The notes below the pieces were generated by a model. It saw nothing but the letters and a program-made list of their open reading frames with translations, was not told the DNA's origin and searched no databases. From the NCBI RefSeq assembly GCF_000321225.1, contig NW_004450401.1, positions 3,994,555 to 4,058,554 of the forward strand: a stretch of 64,000 bases of DNA. Reading direction: 5' to 3'. The position numbers and the translations under genes were made by a program. This DNA comes from Odobenus rosmarus divergens. Lineage: Eukaryota; Chordata; Mammalia; Carnivora; Odobenidae. This document shows, in pieces, positions 12,416 to 24,477 of this stretch; positions within the stretch are counted from its first letter, which is position 1; each line of letters starts with the position of its first letter.

Positions 12416-13430
12416 ATTCCCAACAAACCTTACCTGCCCCCAAGGTGGGGGTGGTCGAAGTGCCACCAGCTGTGGAGCGTCCCCGTGTGTGCAGCTGATG
12501 GTAACCACAATAGGGGCAGCATTCAGGGAAGGGGGTCTTGTAACAAATGGGGTTGTAGGAACCCCCTCCATCTGGGGTCCTGCATGTGTTGGAAGCAAAG
12601 TGCTACCTACAAGATGAGCTCACCTGTGTGTACAAAGTGTGTCTACCCTCAGTGCCCCCGTGTTTTGCTCCGTGCTTTTCTCATGAAAGACATCAGTTAT
12701 TTGGATGAAGCTGTCAGGATGAGAAATTGTGGGCGAGGAGAGAGGACAGTGTCCCCACTGGGTCGTGGGTCACGGGGTTTGGCAGGAGAAGCCCTGAGCT
12801 GACTGGGCACAGGCTGTGGTGGGGCTGAGGCCAGGGCTGGACCGCCAACAGGACAGGAAGGCTGGAGCAGGGGAAGCAGAGAGACCTCATGGGATCCATC
12901 ACGGGGTGGGCCGTGACAGTGCTACAGATGGCACCTTATTTTCTTTCCATTTTTTCCCTTTATTTCCCCTCCACTTAAGAAAAAGCTGTAACGAGACAGC
13001 CTATGGAACGACAAGATTGATTGTGTCGTTCTGGCCTTTGAGGGAAGAAGGGGGAAAAAATCAAATTATCGGACAGGGTCCTTTTAAGGAACTGCTGCTT
13101 TAATTTATTTTCTTATATTTTGTCAATAGCTGTTGTTTTTTTCTTAAACAAGTGCTGTGCTTTATAAATGGATTTTGCTTGGGCAAAACAAACACAGTCA
13201 TTTCATACTTTTCCTCCCTTCTAAAACTTAAAATGTGGTGAGTGGCTAAGATTTACACACAGGGTCTGACCATCACTCAGGAGGGGAACAGGTGGCCCTT
13301 GAGAAAGCAGCCAGGCTCAGGTGGAGAGGGGACAGGCAGTGGTGGACACGGCTACAGATCACCTCCCAGCCATACAGTCAGGGCCCCAGGCCTGTTGAGG
13401 CTCCATGTCTCCCACCTGAGGAGACATTTT
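12416..13430. other. Unique intergenic sequence, candidate conserved element
   Basis: There is no recognised repeat across about 12930-13235. That part is AT-rich and holds a perfect eight-base stem (gaacgaca / tgtcgttc) at 13006-13031 with a ten-base loop. No exon is seen. Confidence 0.35.
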
Positions 13431-13448
13431 AAGAAAACAGATCGCCCC

Positions 13449-13635
13449 GGGGCACCTGGGTGGCTCTGTCTGCCTTCCGCTCAGGTCATGATCCCAGAGT
13501 CCTGGGATCAAGCCCCGCATCGGGCTCCCTGCTCGGCGGGAAGCATGCTTCTCCCTCTCCCGCTCCCCCTGCATGTGTTCCCTCTCCCACTGTCTCTCTC
13601 TCTCTGTCAAATAAATAAATAAATAAATCTTAAAA
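13449..13635 (+). mobile_element. CAN-SINE
   Basis: It has the ggggcacctgggtggctc head, a CT microsatellite and a (TAAA)n tail. Target duplication is aagaaaacagatcgcccc at 13431-13448 and aagaaaatagatcgcccc at 13636-13653 (one mismatch). Confidence 0.95.
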
Positions 13636-13653
13636 AAGAAAATAGATCGCCCC

Positions 13654-15264
13654 ACCCACTCTTGAAGAGTCTGACTCCGTGAGTGCGGAGCGAATCCCCA
13701 GACTCTGTGGGATTTTTTAATCTCGGGTGATTGGATAAAAAATCCAATCTGGGTGAGGTCCCTGCCTCACCCCCATCTCACCCCAAGTGTCCTGGACTCC
13801 TCTGGTGCCCGCAGCCTCTGTACCTCCGCTTCCTTGGCCTGCAAGTCAGACTCACCTTTTCAGATGGCAAAATCCTGTTCAGCCTCATAACCCTGGGCAG
13901 GTGCCATCATTTACTCATTCAGTTATGCAGCTGCTCATTGAAAATTTATTTATTCAGCACCTTTATATGCCAGGCACTGGGCTTGGCATTACAATGAGTA
14001 ATATACAAAGATACAGAAAGTGGAAGAGAGAGAATCCTTGCCCTCTGGGAACCCATGGGACAGCCAAGGGGGAAGGAGGGAGCTCTTTCTGGCCCCGGCT
14101 GTGCCACACTCGGAGCAGGCGTCTTGAATCCAGACCTCCCTGGGGGTCCAGCAGGCCCCTACGTGAGTGAAGAAGCAGGCTGGGCCTGGCTGATGCTGGG
14201 GACAGATCCAAGTGTGCCTTATGGAAGGGAGCTTAATGTGGACAACTGGTCTTTCAGGAGAAGCTAGAAATCCAGGTACTTATATGAAATCTCCTGTTTT
14301 TTTCTTTAGATCCACCCTCCCTGGGAACCACGCAAAACTGCCTGTCCACCTGCCTGCCTGGCACTGGGGCTCTCTGGGGCTGGGTATCAAACCTTCCAGA
14401 GCCCATCTCTTGCAGGGGGAAGGGAGGGGGAGTGTCTGGCTGGGTGATGCCTGACCAGAGAGCCTGAGCTGCAACCAGGCTCAGACACCTCCCTGGGGTA
14501 CCGCCACCCGGGTTCCCAGGTCCTGGAGCCAGCCCCCTCCACCGCCCTGGAGGCCTCGCCAAGCCAAGCGATCCCCTTTCTCTGCCGCAGCATCCTCCAG
14601 GAAGGCAGCTTCAGCCCGGTTGCTCTGCGGACTTAAATAATAAATTGCAGCAGAGAGAGGGAAATTAAACAATGCAGGGTGGGGAGGTGGGGGCTGGGGG
14701 CTGGAGGCTGCAATGGAAATCTGATGAGGAGTCAGCGAAGTGAAAAGGAGCAGGCAGGCAGGCAGGCTGCAGGGGCGGCGAGGGGTGGGTCTCTCCGCCA
14801 CCCCAACCCTGAGCTTAGGCCTGGAGCTGAGCTGCACTGCAGCCTACATCTGTCGACACCAGAAATCTAGCTTGGTCCTGCCATTGCTTAAAGCAAGATG
14901 AAGCCCCCTGTCAGGCCCTCACCTCCTCAGCACACCCCTTCAGGACAAGCCTCACTCACACGCACTTGGCACCCAGGACCCCTCAGCTTTGTCCCCATCC
15001 TGATCCATCCTGATGAGTGGGAGCGGAGCTCGGCAGCTTTCTTCCTTGCACCTTTTGCTCTTGCTTCCTCCCTGTATCCCTCCTACACTGAGGACCCCAG
15101 GGTGCCCCGTGTCTAAGGCTAACATGGCACAAGCAACAGGTCAGAACGTTCTGGTCAACCACACTAGAAGAAGCCTCCCAGGCTGGGAGAGCCCTGGAGT
15201 GAGGGGATGGGGAGGGTTCTCTGTCACTCCTGGCTGGGAGGGGTGAGGAAGAGCTAGCCTGGCC
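13654..15264. other. Intergenic; L2 remnant and a unique block
   Basis: An L2 remnant in reverse orientation is likely around 13915-14200 (tatgccaggcactgggcttggc). The part 14590-14740 is non-repetitive, with taaataataaattgcagcag-type text, and is a candidate conserved element. Open frames here are GC-driven and unsupported. Confidence 0.4.
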
Positions 15265-15281
15265 CTGTGTGCCTCACTTTT

Positions 15282-15470
15282 TTTTTTTTTTTTTTTTTTG
15301 AGAGAGAGAGAGAGAGCACAAGCAGGGGGGAGCGGCAGGCAGAGGGAGAGGAAGAAGCAGGCTCCCCGCTGAGCAGGGAGCCTGACAGGAGGCTCAATCC
15401 CAGATAGGGTCCTGGAATCATGACCTGAGCCGAAGGCAGACACTTGATCGACTGAGCCACCCAGGCGCCC
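15282..15470 (-). mobile_element. CAN-SINE
   Basis: Reverse copy with a long poly-T and GAGA tract. Target duplication ctgtgtgcctcactttt is found at 15265-15281 and 15471-15487. Confidence 0.95.
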
Positions 15471-15487
15471 CTGTGTGCCTCACTTTT

Positions 15488-16839
15488 GAGGCAAGTCCTG
15501 GGGAGCAGCAAGCCCCCCTAACCTGGCCCCCAGCCAGCAAGACAGAAGAAATTCCTTTAGGAGGGATCAGGACAGACAGGTTTGGGTAGCTCAAAAGGTC
15601 CCTGTGTGCCCCAGGGAGGCAGAAGTTTGGTCTCTGAGTGAGATGGTCACCAGAGTGGCCCTGGAACATGACTGGGATCTTGGCCCCCATTCAAGGCCTT
15701 GACCCTTCGTGGGCCCCTCCCCTACCTTAGTGAGAAGGTGGGGACTTGAAACTGACAAAGGAGACCCAGGATTAACCAAGAACACCCAAACTGACTATAT
15801 TTATACTGAGTTGACCAAAATGGGGGCTAAAATAGAAATTAAGTTCAGTATTACAGAACCATTTTTGCCCACCTGAGTTTATAACCCTGGAGACTTTGCC
15901 CATGCTTGGCACGGAGTTCTCAAGAGGCTTTTGGCGTGCAGGCAGGGACCATCCTGAGTGTCTGTTCTGCTCCAGGCTCTGTCCTGGGACCAGGGATGCA
16001 GCTGAGGTCCCAACCCTGCACACTGATACTGGAGGTGGAGGAGCCTGTCAGTATGAAAGTGAGAGTAACTGCAGGAGCTTATGTCAGATGGAGGGAACTG
16101 TGGTCTTGTACCATCAGCACAGGATCCCGCGATCAGGACTGCCCTGGAGGGGACCCAGGAGGACCTCTCTGAGGAGGAGACACTCGGCTGAGTCTCCAAT
16201 GAGGAGAAGAAGCTAAAGGGGAAGGTCAGAGGAGAAGGCATTTCAGGCAGACAGGATGGCAGGTGCACCAGGCCAGAGATGGGCCTAGGCTTGCAGAATA
16301 GTGAAATGGGGCCCAGTGGACTGCAGCACAGTGTGAGCAGGGGCAGTGAACCCCTCAAGGCACAGGGGGGTCTGCCCTTCATTCTGTGTGATGGAAAGTC
16401 AGGAGCAGGAGCAGGTGAAGCAAGGAAGACTGGTTTGATTTACTTCTTCTAAAGAATAGATCTTGATGACAGGGGACAATCTGCAGTGAAGTCAGGGTCC
16501 CCAGCCCCCTTGGATGGTGCCGGATGCAGTGTCTGCAGCAGGCTCGTGGCCTCACTGGTCCAGCCTGCAGCCCTGGCCCACTCCATGGCCCTTACCTCCA
16601 CCCGGATGCTGTTCCTCCACACCACACAGCAAGTGGTACAGGAGCTTAATTAGCTGAGAACCAGATTTTTCCAATAATAAGTCCTGGCTTCTTTTCTCTC
16701 TTCCCACTCTCCCTCCAAAGGACCCGCCTGTGCCCCTTTAACATTTCTGTGTCCTGCTTTCCCTCCCTGATTTGCCTTTCCTCGTCTCCTCTCCATTTTC
16801 TCTTGGTTCCCACTCCCCACATTAAACATTTGTGCTTTC
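15488..16839. other. Intergenic with antisense L2
   Basis: About 15930-16480 resembles L2 in reverse orientation (gaaggcatttcaggcagacagg, then ggcaggtgcaccaggcc). The remainder shows nothing I can identify. Confidence 0.45.
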
Positions 16840-17158
16840 AGGGGGCCTGGCTCGCTGAGTCAGTAGAGCATGCAACTCTTGATCTCAAGGTTGTGAGTTT
16901 GAGCCCCACATTGGGTGTAGAGATTATTTAAAAGAAATAATATAGGGGCGCCTGGGTGGCTCAGTCAGTTAAGCGTCTGCCTTCAGCTCAGGTCATAGTC
17001 CCAGGGTCCTGGGATCGAGCCCCGCATTGGGCTCCTTGCTCAGCCGGGAGCCTGCTTCTCCCTCTGCCTGCCGCTCCCCCTGCTTGTGCGCACACATTCT
17101 CTCTCTCTCTCTGTGCCAAATAAAATCTTTAAAAATAATAATATAAATAAATAAATAA
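16840..17158 (+). mobile_element. Old short CAN-SINE, split by a younger SINE
   Basis: The head reads gggggcctggctcgctgagt, with the catgcaactcttgatctcaa body and a taaataaataaat tail. The outer target duplication atttgtgctttc is at 16828-16839 and 17159-17170. Its tail was the landing site of the SINE at 16945-17135. Confidence 0.9.
16945..17135 (+). mobile_element. CAN-SINE nested in a CAN-SINE
   Basis: Full ggggcgcctgggtggctcag head and CT-rich 3' part. The duplicated target is the A/T-rich tail of the older SINE (aaataatata at 16935-16944 and a similar aataatata near 17136-17144). Confidence 0.9.
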
Positions 17159-17249
17159 ATTTGTGCTTTCTCTCCAGGGACCGAATGAACACTTTTTTCG
17201 CATATGCTGTGTGCCAAGCACATGCTTGTGTAACATCTATGACATTTAT

Positions 17250-17830
17250 CACAGGGCTCTTGTTTGCAAGTTGCAGAAGCCCAAACCACATGGGCCTGCA
17301 ATGGAATGGTTTACAAAACTGGAAAGTCCATGGGTAGCGCTGGCTTCAGGCATAGCTGGACCCAGGGGAACAAGCCATGTTCCTAAGGCTCTGTTATGGA
17401 CCGAATGTGTGTGTCCCTGCCATAAGTTCATATATTGAAGCCCCAACCTCCAATGTGACTCTATTTGAAAACAGGGCCTTTGTGGTGGTAATCAAGGTTA
17501 AATGAGGTCATAAAGATGGGTCCTGATCCCAGAGGATTGCCATCCTTTATGAGACACAGAGTGCTGGCACTTGTGCGCTCTCTCTCTCTCTCTCCCCCTG
17601 CCCTGGAAAACTACACTGAGAAGGTGGTCATCTATAAGCCAGGAAGAGAGGCCTCAGAACGAAACCCACCTTGACCATGGACTTCCCAGCCTCCAGAACC
17701 ATAAGATCTAGATGTCAGCCGTGTTTTACTGTGGCAGCCTGAGCCAGCTGGGACAGACTCCGTTCCTCTTGTCTCTCCGCTCTGCTTTCCTCTGAGCAGG
17801 AGTCATTCTCAGACAAACCCACCTCTTCAT
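17250..17830 (+). repeat. Old interspersed repeat interrupted by a MaLR LTR
   Basis: The left part (17250-17391, ggcttcaggcatagctggac) and right part (17756-17830, ctctgctttcctctgagcag) are consecutive pieces of one old repeat type. A similar sequence occurs at 25082-25560 and perhaps at 57110-57480. I do not know the family name. Confidence 0.5.
17392..17755 (+). mobile_element. MLT1-type MaLR solo LTR
   Basis: It starts tgttatggaccgaatgtgtg, contains the tggacttcccagcctccaga motif near its end and closes with ggaca. The five-base flank ggctc at 17387-17391 matches gactc at 17756-17760 with one mismatch. It has no coding content. Confidence 0.8.
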
Positions 17831-18590
17831 GGAGGGACCCCCCCCCAAACCCCGGCAGTTCCAAGCAACATACTCACGGCTCTCCGCTACGGGGAGAGCC
17901 AGCTTCTCCTTGTCAGTAGTTTCGACAATAAATAGAACATAGTGTTGGCGGTCAGTGATCCTCCTGGATCACATCCCCACACCTGAAGCCAGAGAGAGGG
18001 TCGGCCCTGCCTGAACTACGGGGAAATGAAGGATTTTTCCAGATGAGGGCTGCACAGCTGGCAAGAGGAGCCTCAGGCCGGAACAGCAGAGCCCACCTTG
18101 TTTGGGGGGAGGACTTGAAGGCTCAGAGAACTTAGGGTCTTGCCTGGGATCCCCAGAGCTCATTCTTGCCCCAAGTCTGCTGATTCTTCACCCACATAAG
18201 GACATATCCCTCTGTCCCACAGCCTCCTCCAAGCTTCTCCTAGGACCAGCAGGTCACCCAGCTTTCATGCCTGCCTCCATCCTTCTTCCTCATTGCTGTC
18301 TCCTCTTAGTGTCATTTACCACAAAGGGACTCACTCAACCCCCTTTATTCCCCCAGAATCTGTGTGCAGCCAGATGGATGGGTCCCAAGGAGGGAGAGTG
18401 GGGAGGACACATCTAGATGCATGCCAGCATCCATCTGCATGGCCCAGGGAGAGGGGAGGAGCCTCGCCATGCCATCTCCATGACCCCCTTTGGGACTCCC
18501 CAGTCACTATCCCCAGTTAAGCTGTGGTTTGTATGACTATTCAGGCCACTAACCCAAGTGTGCCAAAACCACAATATGTTCCTACTATCT

Positions 18591-18794
18591 GTATTTTTTT
18601 TTTAAGATTTTATTTATTTATTTGACAGAGAGAGATAGCAAGAGAGAGCACAAGCTGGGTGGAGGGGTACAGGGAGAGGGAGAATCAGGCTCCCTGGTGA
18701 GCAGAGAGCCCGATGTGGGGCTCGATCCCAGGATGCTGGGACCATGACCTGAGCCAAAGGCAGACGCTCAACGACTGAGCCACCCAGGTGCCCC
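18591..18794 (-). mobile_element. CAN-SINE
   Basis: Reverse copy with poly-T and GAGAGA tract. Target duplication cctactatct lies at 18581-18590 and 18795-18804. Confidence 0.93.
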
Positions 18795-18804
18795 CCTACT
18801 ATCT

Positions 18805-21800
18805 ATCTATATTCTTTATTTCAAATGCCATTTTCTGCCCAGCCGCAGAATGTAAGACTTGGTCAGCTCAGTGATTAGGGTTTAAATTCTGTTGATTCAG
18901 GGTTTCCCTCCCCCATCTCCTTGTTCCTGGATTTCAGCAAATGTGGGTGCTGTCACAACAGGGGGGTGGGGGGTTGGCAGATGGGTCATAGGTCAATGGG
19001 TCATAGGTCTTCCCTGCTGGCACCCACCCAAGATATGTCTTGGCTGTCATCTCCCTTGAGCATTGGCAGCAATGAGGTGTCTGTGTCCCCATCTGGTCCC
19101 TGCTTATAAGTTTGGGGGGTGGTCTGCCTTTGTCACAACTGGGAGGCCCAGTTTCTCCCCTAGTGCTCTGGGGCTGGGAAGCTTCCTGAGCTGTCTTGCT
19201 GCAAGCCACCTCTCACTTCCTGTCTATTGTCACCACACCCCGTCAGGACACAGGGTACCAGAGGACCTCACCCAACCAGGAAACAAAGCTCAGGTGCTCC
19301 CTGTGGCCAGACCCTCAGCTGCCCTGGGGGCTACTCCTCCCCAGCCCTGCCAATGATGGGATAAAGAGGGCATTGCAGACATCACCAGCCCACACTGGGG
19401 AAGACCTCACCCCAGGCTGGGTGAGATGAAGCCACAACTCTAGGGGAGACGAGGCCATCTCTGGTGACACCTTGTGCTGAGAGCTACACATGGAGGTGGG
19501 GGCTGGCTGCAGGGGCTGGGGGGCCCTCCCTTGGTGGCAGGTCCATCAAGGCAGTGAGATGCCCAGTAAGGACCCCTCCATGTTTGTGCTGTCCATCCCC
19601 TACTCTGTGTTGATACCATCCACAGACTCAGACTTTGCCTTAGACCCCCTTCCTTGGCCCTGCCAGCCAGTCACACGGTACCATCTGATTCTTGCCCTTA
19701 CCCACCCTCCAGCCCTTGCCTGTGGCCCCATCAACCTGTCCAGCATCGTGCCTATTAGCCCTTTGCCTCCCTCACCTTGTGGAAGAGGAGCCACAGGCCC
19801 TGGAGCCCAGGCCCTGGAGCTCTGGGGTCAGTTCTCCTCCCTTCCACTCTGATGCCCTGTCCATCCAGGTCTTTGCTGCTCCCTTCTCTGCCATCCATTT
19901 CCTGCCCAAGACACGGGCAGGAACTGGAGCAGGAAGCTCTGTGTGCTTTCACTCACATTCCCTGGGGAAGCAACTGCCACAGTGGGACTGCTGGGGACAG
20001 GTGGCTGGAGCCCCACAGCATAGCGGCGACACTCTGGGCAGCATCCCCTCTACCTGTAAATGCACGCCCCTTCCCTGCCAGGGAGTCCAATGCTCACCTG
20101 CCTTCCAGAAATTGGCCCAGCTGCCTGGGAAGGAGACAGGGATCCTTGCAGCATGGTTTGTAACTGTGAAAAGCTGGAAGCCACCTACATATTCATCAAG
20201 GGGGCACTGGGCGGCTAAGCCATGGGCTAGTCGTGGAAGGGAAAACCGCACACAGGTCCAGGACGGATCGAGAGCCACGCAGATCTATGCACACAGAGCG
20301 GAAAATATCTTGAGTGCAAAAAACAAAAAGCTGATGATACAGTATGATACCATTTTAAAAAGGGGGGAAAATCCACAAAAGAGTACTACCTCTTTTAAGG
20401 TACCTTTATGTATTTGTAAAATCAAGAGGGGAAAAAAAGTCATAGTCATTCCCTCTGGGGAAGGGGGAGAAGGGGTGGGGTTGGTGCTGGTGGTCACAGG
20501 GGGCTTTATCTGGAATGTTCTAATTTTTTCAAAAGGAGAACGGATCCTTGTGTGACATGTGTAATTTATCATAACTGAAGAAGGACAAAGAATTCCAACA
20601 ACTGGGCCACATGCCCCTTGCGCCAGCGCTGCTCCTGGCTCCCCGCCCGCCCCTCCCCCACTCTCCCCATCTTGTCCCCCCCAACCCTTGGGCCTTCCTG
20701 CAGTCCCACCCCTCTCTCTGGACCCAGAGCTGGAGGCTGTTAGATCTTCCATTTAAAACTCCTCACCCGCGCCTGCACTGGGGAGTTCCTTATTCCCTTT
20801 CAGATGTAACTGTCTGTCACCAATAATAGTCTTTTTCGATTTCATTTCCTTCAGCTCCTGCCAGCCACTCTGAGAGCCCCCCTCCCATCCCTGCTGCCCC
20901 CCCAGCCCCAAGTCAGGGGGAAAAAATACATTTTTGCCTTTACTATGATGTATGCGATCCCATAAAATAGTGAAACAGATATGAAAGGTTGAGAGAAGGT
21001 AGATAAATGGCTCCTATTATTCTACCAATCAAATGAAATACCTCTCCACGTCCTCATTTGAATGATAATAAAACTCAGAGAGGCTGCTGGTTCACTGTTG
21101 TCATTGCTGGCAGCCGCTGGAGCCCAGGAGCCACAGGCCAAGGTAACCTTGGGGTGTCCTTTGCAGCCTGCTGGGGCCTGCAGCCCCGTCTCCTCACCGC
21201 TCCCCCAGCCCAGGGCTCTCCCTACTCCCACCCGCATCCTCCTTTTCCTCCCCCACCGCCAGCTCACCCACCGGACAGCTATGCACCTGTCTGCCCAGCC
21301 CCCAGCTCTCTCTGAGCTCCACAGGGCAGAGCCAAGGCCCCCAGAATAAGAAACCAGGGTACCCCCAGGAATGTTCGCCCTCTCAACCTTCTCAGTCCAG
21401 ACCTCCCCTGAAAGCCCCTGACCGCCTGTCTAGGCTGACCACCCATCCTAGGCATTCCCAAGGCACTAGCCACACGCCTCAGTGATGGTGGGGCTCTCAC
21501 TTGTGTCTTGTTCTGTCTCTAGTCCAGGGCATGTCTATCTCCACTGCTTGGCTCTGAATTCCAGAAGGCAGGGACCACACGGGACTGGCTTGGCAGTGGC
21601 CTCACAGCCTAAGCATGTGTGCGGAGTATTCATTCACTCCGCTGGCATTTACCAAACGTGCCTGGAGACCCTCCTCGGTTCAGATGCTTCACCAGCAAAG
21701 AAACTGATGAGAAGCCCTTCCTGAGGGAGCCCACTCCATACATGTGGGGCACAGATCAGGCCACCTTCCCTTTTGAGCCCTGCAGTCCCAAAGCCTGTAA

Positions 21801-23339
21801 GTGCCCACAGTTCTGTTTCCAGTGTATTTACACGGCCTCCCACGAGTCCTGGCCTGACAACCAGGGAACACCTGTGGCTTTTGCCTTCCCTGCATTTCCC
21901 CCACTTTGCTGAGAGCAGCATCTGAGGACTCCCCCCTTCCCCACCAGAAGCAGTCCTGTCCAGCTGTCAATCATGAGACCTTGTACCCTGGTGTGTGCTA
22001 ACATGGGCAGGCGAGGCCAGGCAGACCCCTCTCTGTGAATGGGACTCTTCGGCAGAATTTAACATCCTGACGGCCGCACCCTGAAGAGATTTTAAATTCT
22101 CACAACTTAGATTCCTAGCAGGGCCCTGATTTTGGCCCTCTCCTTCAAATAAATTCCCCTTGCTTAAGGTAGCCAGGTCAGTCACTGGCCCCAGGACTGC
22201 CAAGGTCGGACAATGCCCCGAACTGGCCTGCAGGGCATCAGGACTTGCCCTGTCATCTCACTCAACTGTGACATCTCGCTGTCTGCCCCCGACCCCATTA
22301 GAGCAGAGGCCCGGCTCTGGAGTCTCCTCCTTCCTTCTCGCCAGCCCCAGGGACAGTGCCTGCCCATAGGAAGCATTGATGACAATGATTGAAACAGCGG
22401 GTACCCATTTTAAGAGATGAGAAAGAGGAGTCCTAGAGGGCCAGAGACAAGTCAGGACCCAAATCTAAGCCTTCTCTCCCCTTGCCTGGGACTCCTCCCT
22501 CTGTACCAGTTGCTCTCATATACCAGACTCTCCCTCTTCCTCAAGCCAAGGAACATCCTGAGGAAGAACCTCCCAAGAGATAAGCCAGAGCTGAGGCCTC
22601 AGGTCCATGAAGGGGGTGGGGAGGACTAGCAAGTACGGTATATGGGGTTAACTCACTGCAAGCAACAGGTAGTTCCCAGAATGCACTGGAAGTTTGTCTA
22701 GCAGTTCACTGAATTAACAGCAGGCAGAACATGGAGGGGAAAGGCCTCCAGCAAGGGCTGCTCAGAGCCTGCTCCAGCTCCTTCTCAATCCTTCTATCAG
22801 GCCTCAAAACCCTAGGACAGAGATAGGCATGTGATCCTCCTCTGGTTGGCTGCACTGATAGGGAGTCTACAGACAGAAGTCAGTACTATCACCTCCAGCA
22901 AGAGGAGTGGACTTAGAGCAGCTGAAGCCCAAAGAGCTGACAAGTGAGGCCAACCAGACTGTCACTCCTGGTTCCAGCCTGGTTCAGCCTCCCACCCTGG
23001 TTCAGCAGGGTTAAGAGCAATGGCTCAGGAAGCCAAGGACTCCTTGGAGGGAACTGAAATTGAACATTTTGCAGCTGGGGAACTGAAGGCTGAGAAAAGA
23101 CAGTGACAGAGCCAAAGTCCTTCCCATTGCAACATGGGGCTGACGAGAGACCCTCAGGCCTCCACCAGGGAAGACGCAGTGTGGCTGAGGCAGGAGCTAT
23201 GAGCCATGTGACCCCCAGTAGGCCACTGCGACTCTGAGTCCCCACCTCCTCATGTATAAGATGAGGCTGCTCCTCGGGACTATTGTAAGGATTAAACAAA
23301 CACGAAATTGATTTACTTATACGAAAATACTTGGAATGG
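18805..23339. other. Intergenic; L1 fragment, L2, MIR and unique blocks
   Basis: An old L1 3' fragment (plus) is likely at 20145-20575. A possible L2 remnant (minus) lies near 21630-21760, and MIR (plus) near 23195-23315. The segment 20880-21125 is AT-rich, non-repetitive and a candidate conserved element. A long open frame at 19692-20555 runs through the L1 fragment and is not a gene. Confidence 0.45.
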
Positions 23340-24100
23340 AAATGAAAACATATATCCACACAAGGACTTGTACATGAAAGTTCGTAGCAGCCTTATTCAC
23401 AATTGCCAGATACTGGACACCATCCAAATGTTCCATCAATGGCGAATGAATAAAGAAACTAGTGTGTCCACATGATGAAATACTACTCAGCACTCAAAGA
23501 AACAAAATGTTTCTTTGATACAACCAAAAATGTGGATGGATCTCAAAAGCATAATGCCAAGTGGCAGAGTCAAGCTCAAAAGGCTGCATCTGTAGGATTC
23601 CATACATAGCTGATTCTCATTATTCGTGGTCGTTATGTTCTGTAAAGTGGCTGCAGACGCTGGATTTGTGAATACAGAACCACCGCTCCTAGGGGCATTC
23701 AGGGTTAGGTTCCTGCAAGCTTCTGTCAGCCAATCAATACATAACTGTGTTGTTTGTGTGTTTCTGTATACAGCAACTTCATTTAATATATATTATTAAT
23801 TCATTAATGTTGAACTCACAGCCAACAGCACTAAAACTCAGGTATGAATGAAGCTGATCTAACACACGTAGTTTCTCCACAAGGCACATCACAGCCTTCG
23901 AGGCACCTTAGAACGTTAGGCAGCACTATAGCACTACACTTGGGGGCACCAACAAACAGCAAAAAAATGCGAAAACCATGGTACTAAATAAACGTCACAA
24001 AGGCCACTTGTTTACGGTATGAGAGCTGAAAGAAGAAAACAGAGTGTCACCTTCTTTAACTTCAGCAGAGAACATGTGCATCAAGTGAATTAAATTTTTT

Positions 24101-24274
24101 TTTAAAGATTTTATTTATTTATTCATGAGAGACACAGAGAGAGAGAGAGAGAGGCAGAGGGAGAAGCAGGCCCCCAAGGAGCAGGGAGCCCGATGCGGGA
24201 CCCGATCCCAGGACTCCGGGATCATGACCTGAGCCGAAGACAGACGCCCAACCATCTGAGCCACCCCGGTGCCC
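24101..24274 (-). mobile_element. CAN-SINE, diverged subtype
   Basis: Reverse copy with attcatgagagacacagaga, a variant closer to the ancestor of canid SINEs. The flank gtgaattaaatttttt is at 24085-24100 and again at 24275-24290. Confidence 0.9.
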
Positions 24275-24290
24275 GTGAATTAAATTTTTT

Positions 24291-24477
24291 TAATTTATTT
24301 ATTTGTCAGAGAGAGAAAGAGAGAGAGGGAACACAAGCAGGGGGAGGGGCAGAGGCAGAGGGAGAAGCAGACTCCCCGCTGAGCAAGGAGCCCGATGTGG
24401 GGCTCGATCCCAGGACCCCAGGATCATGACCTGAGCCGAAGGCAGAGGCTTAACCGACTGAGCCACCCAGGCGTCCC
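24291..24477 (-). mobile_element. CAN-SINE, second hit at the same site
   Basis: Reverse copy directly beside the previous one. The right flank tcgaattaaattttt at 24478-24492 is a third copy of the same target, so two insertions used one site. Confidence 0.9.

Noticed and set aside
16840..17158. Possible tRNA gene from the A/B-box-like SINE heads
   Set aside because: CAN-SINE heads are tRNA-derived but lack a foldable tRNA with intact anticodon arm; they are flanked by target duplications and poly-A.
19692..20555. A 287-codon open frame on plus
   Set aside because: It runs across unique sequence into an old L1 3' fragment, with no protein family, no splice logic and no codon signal. Chance openness in C-rich DNA.
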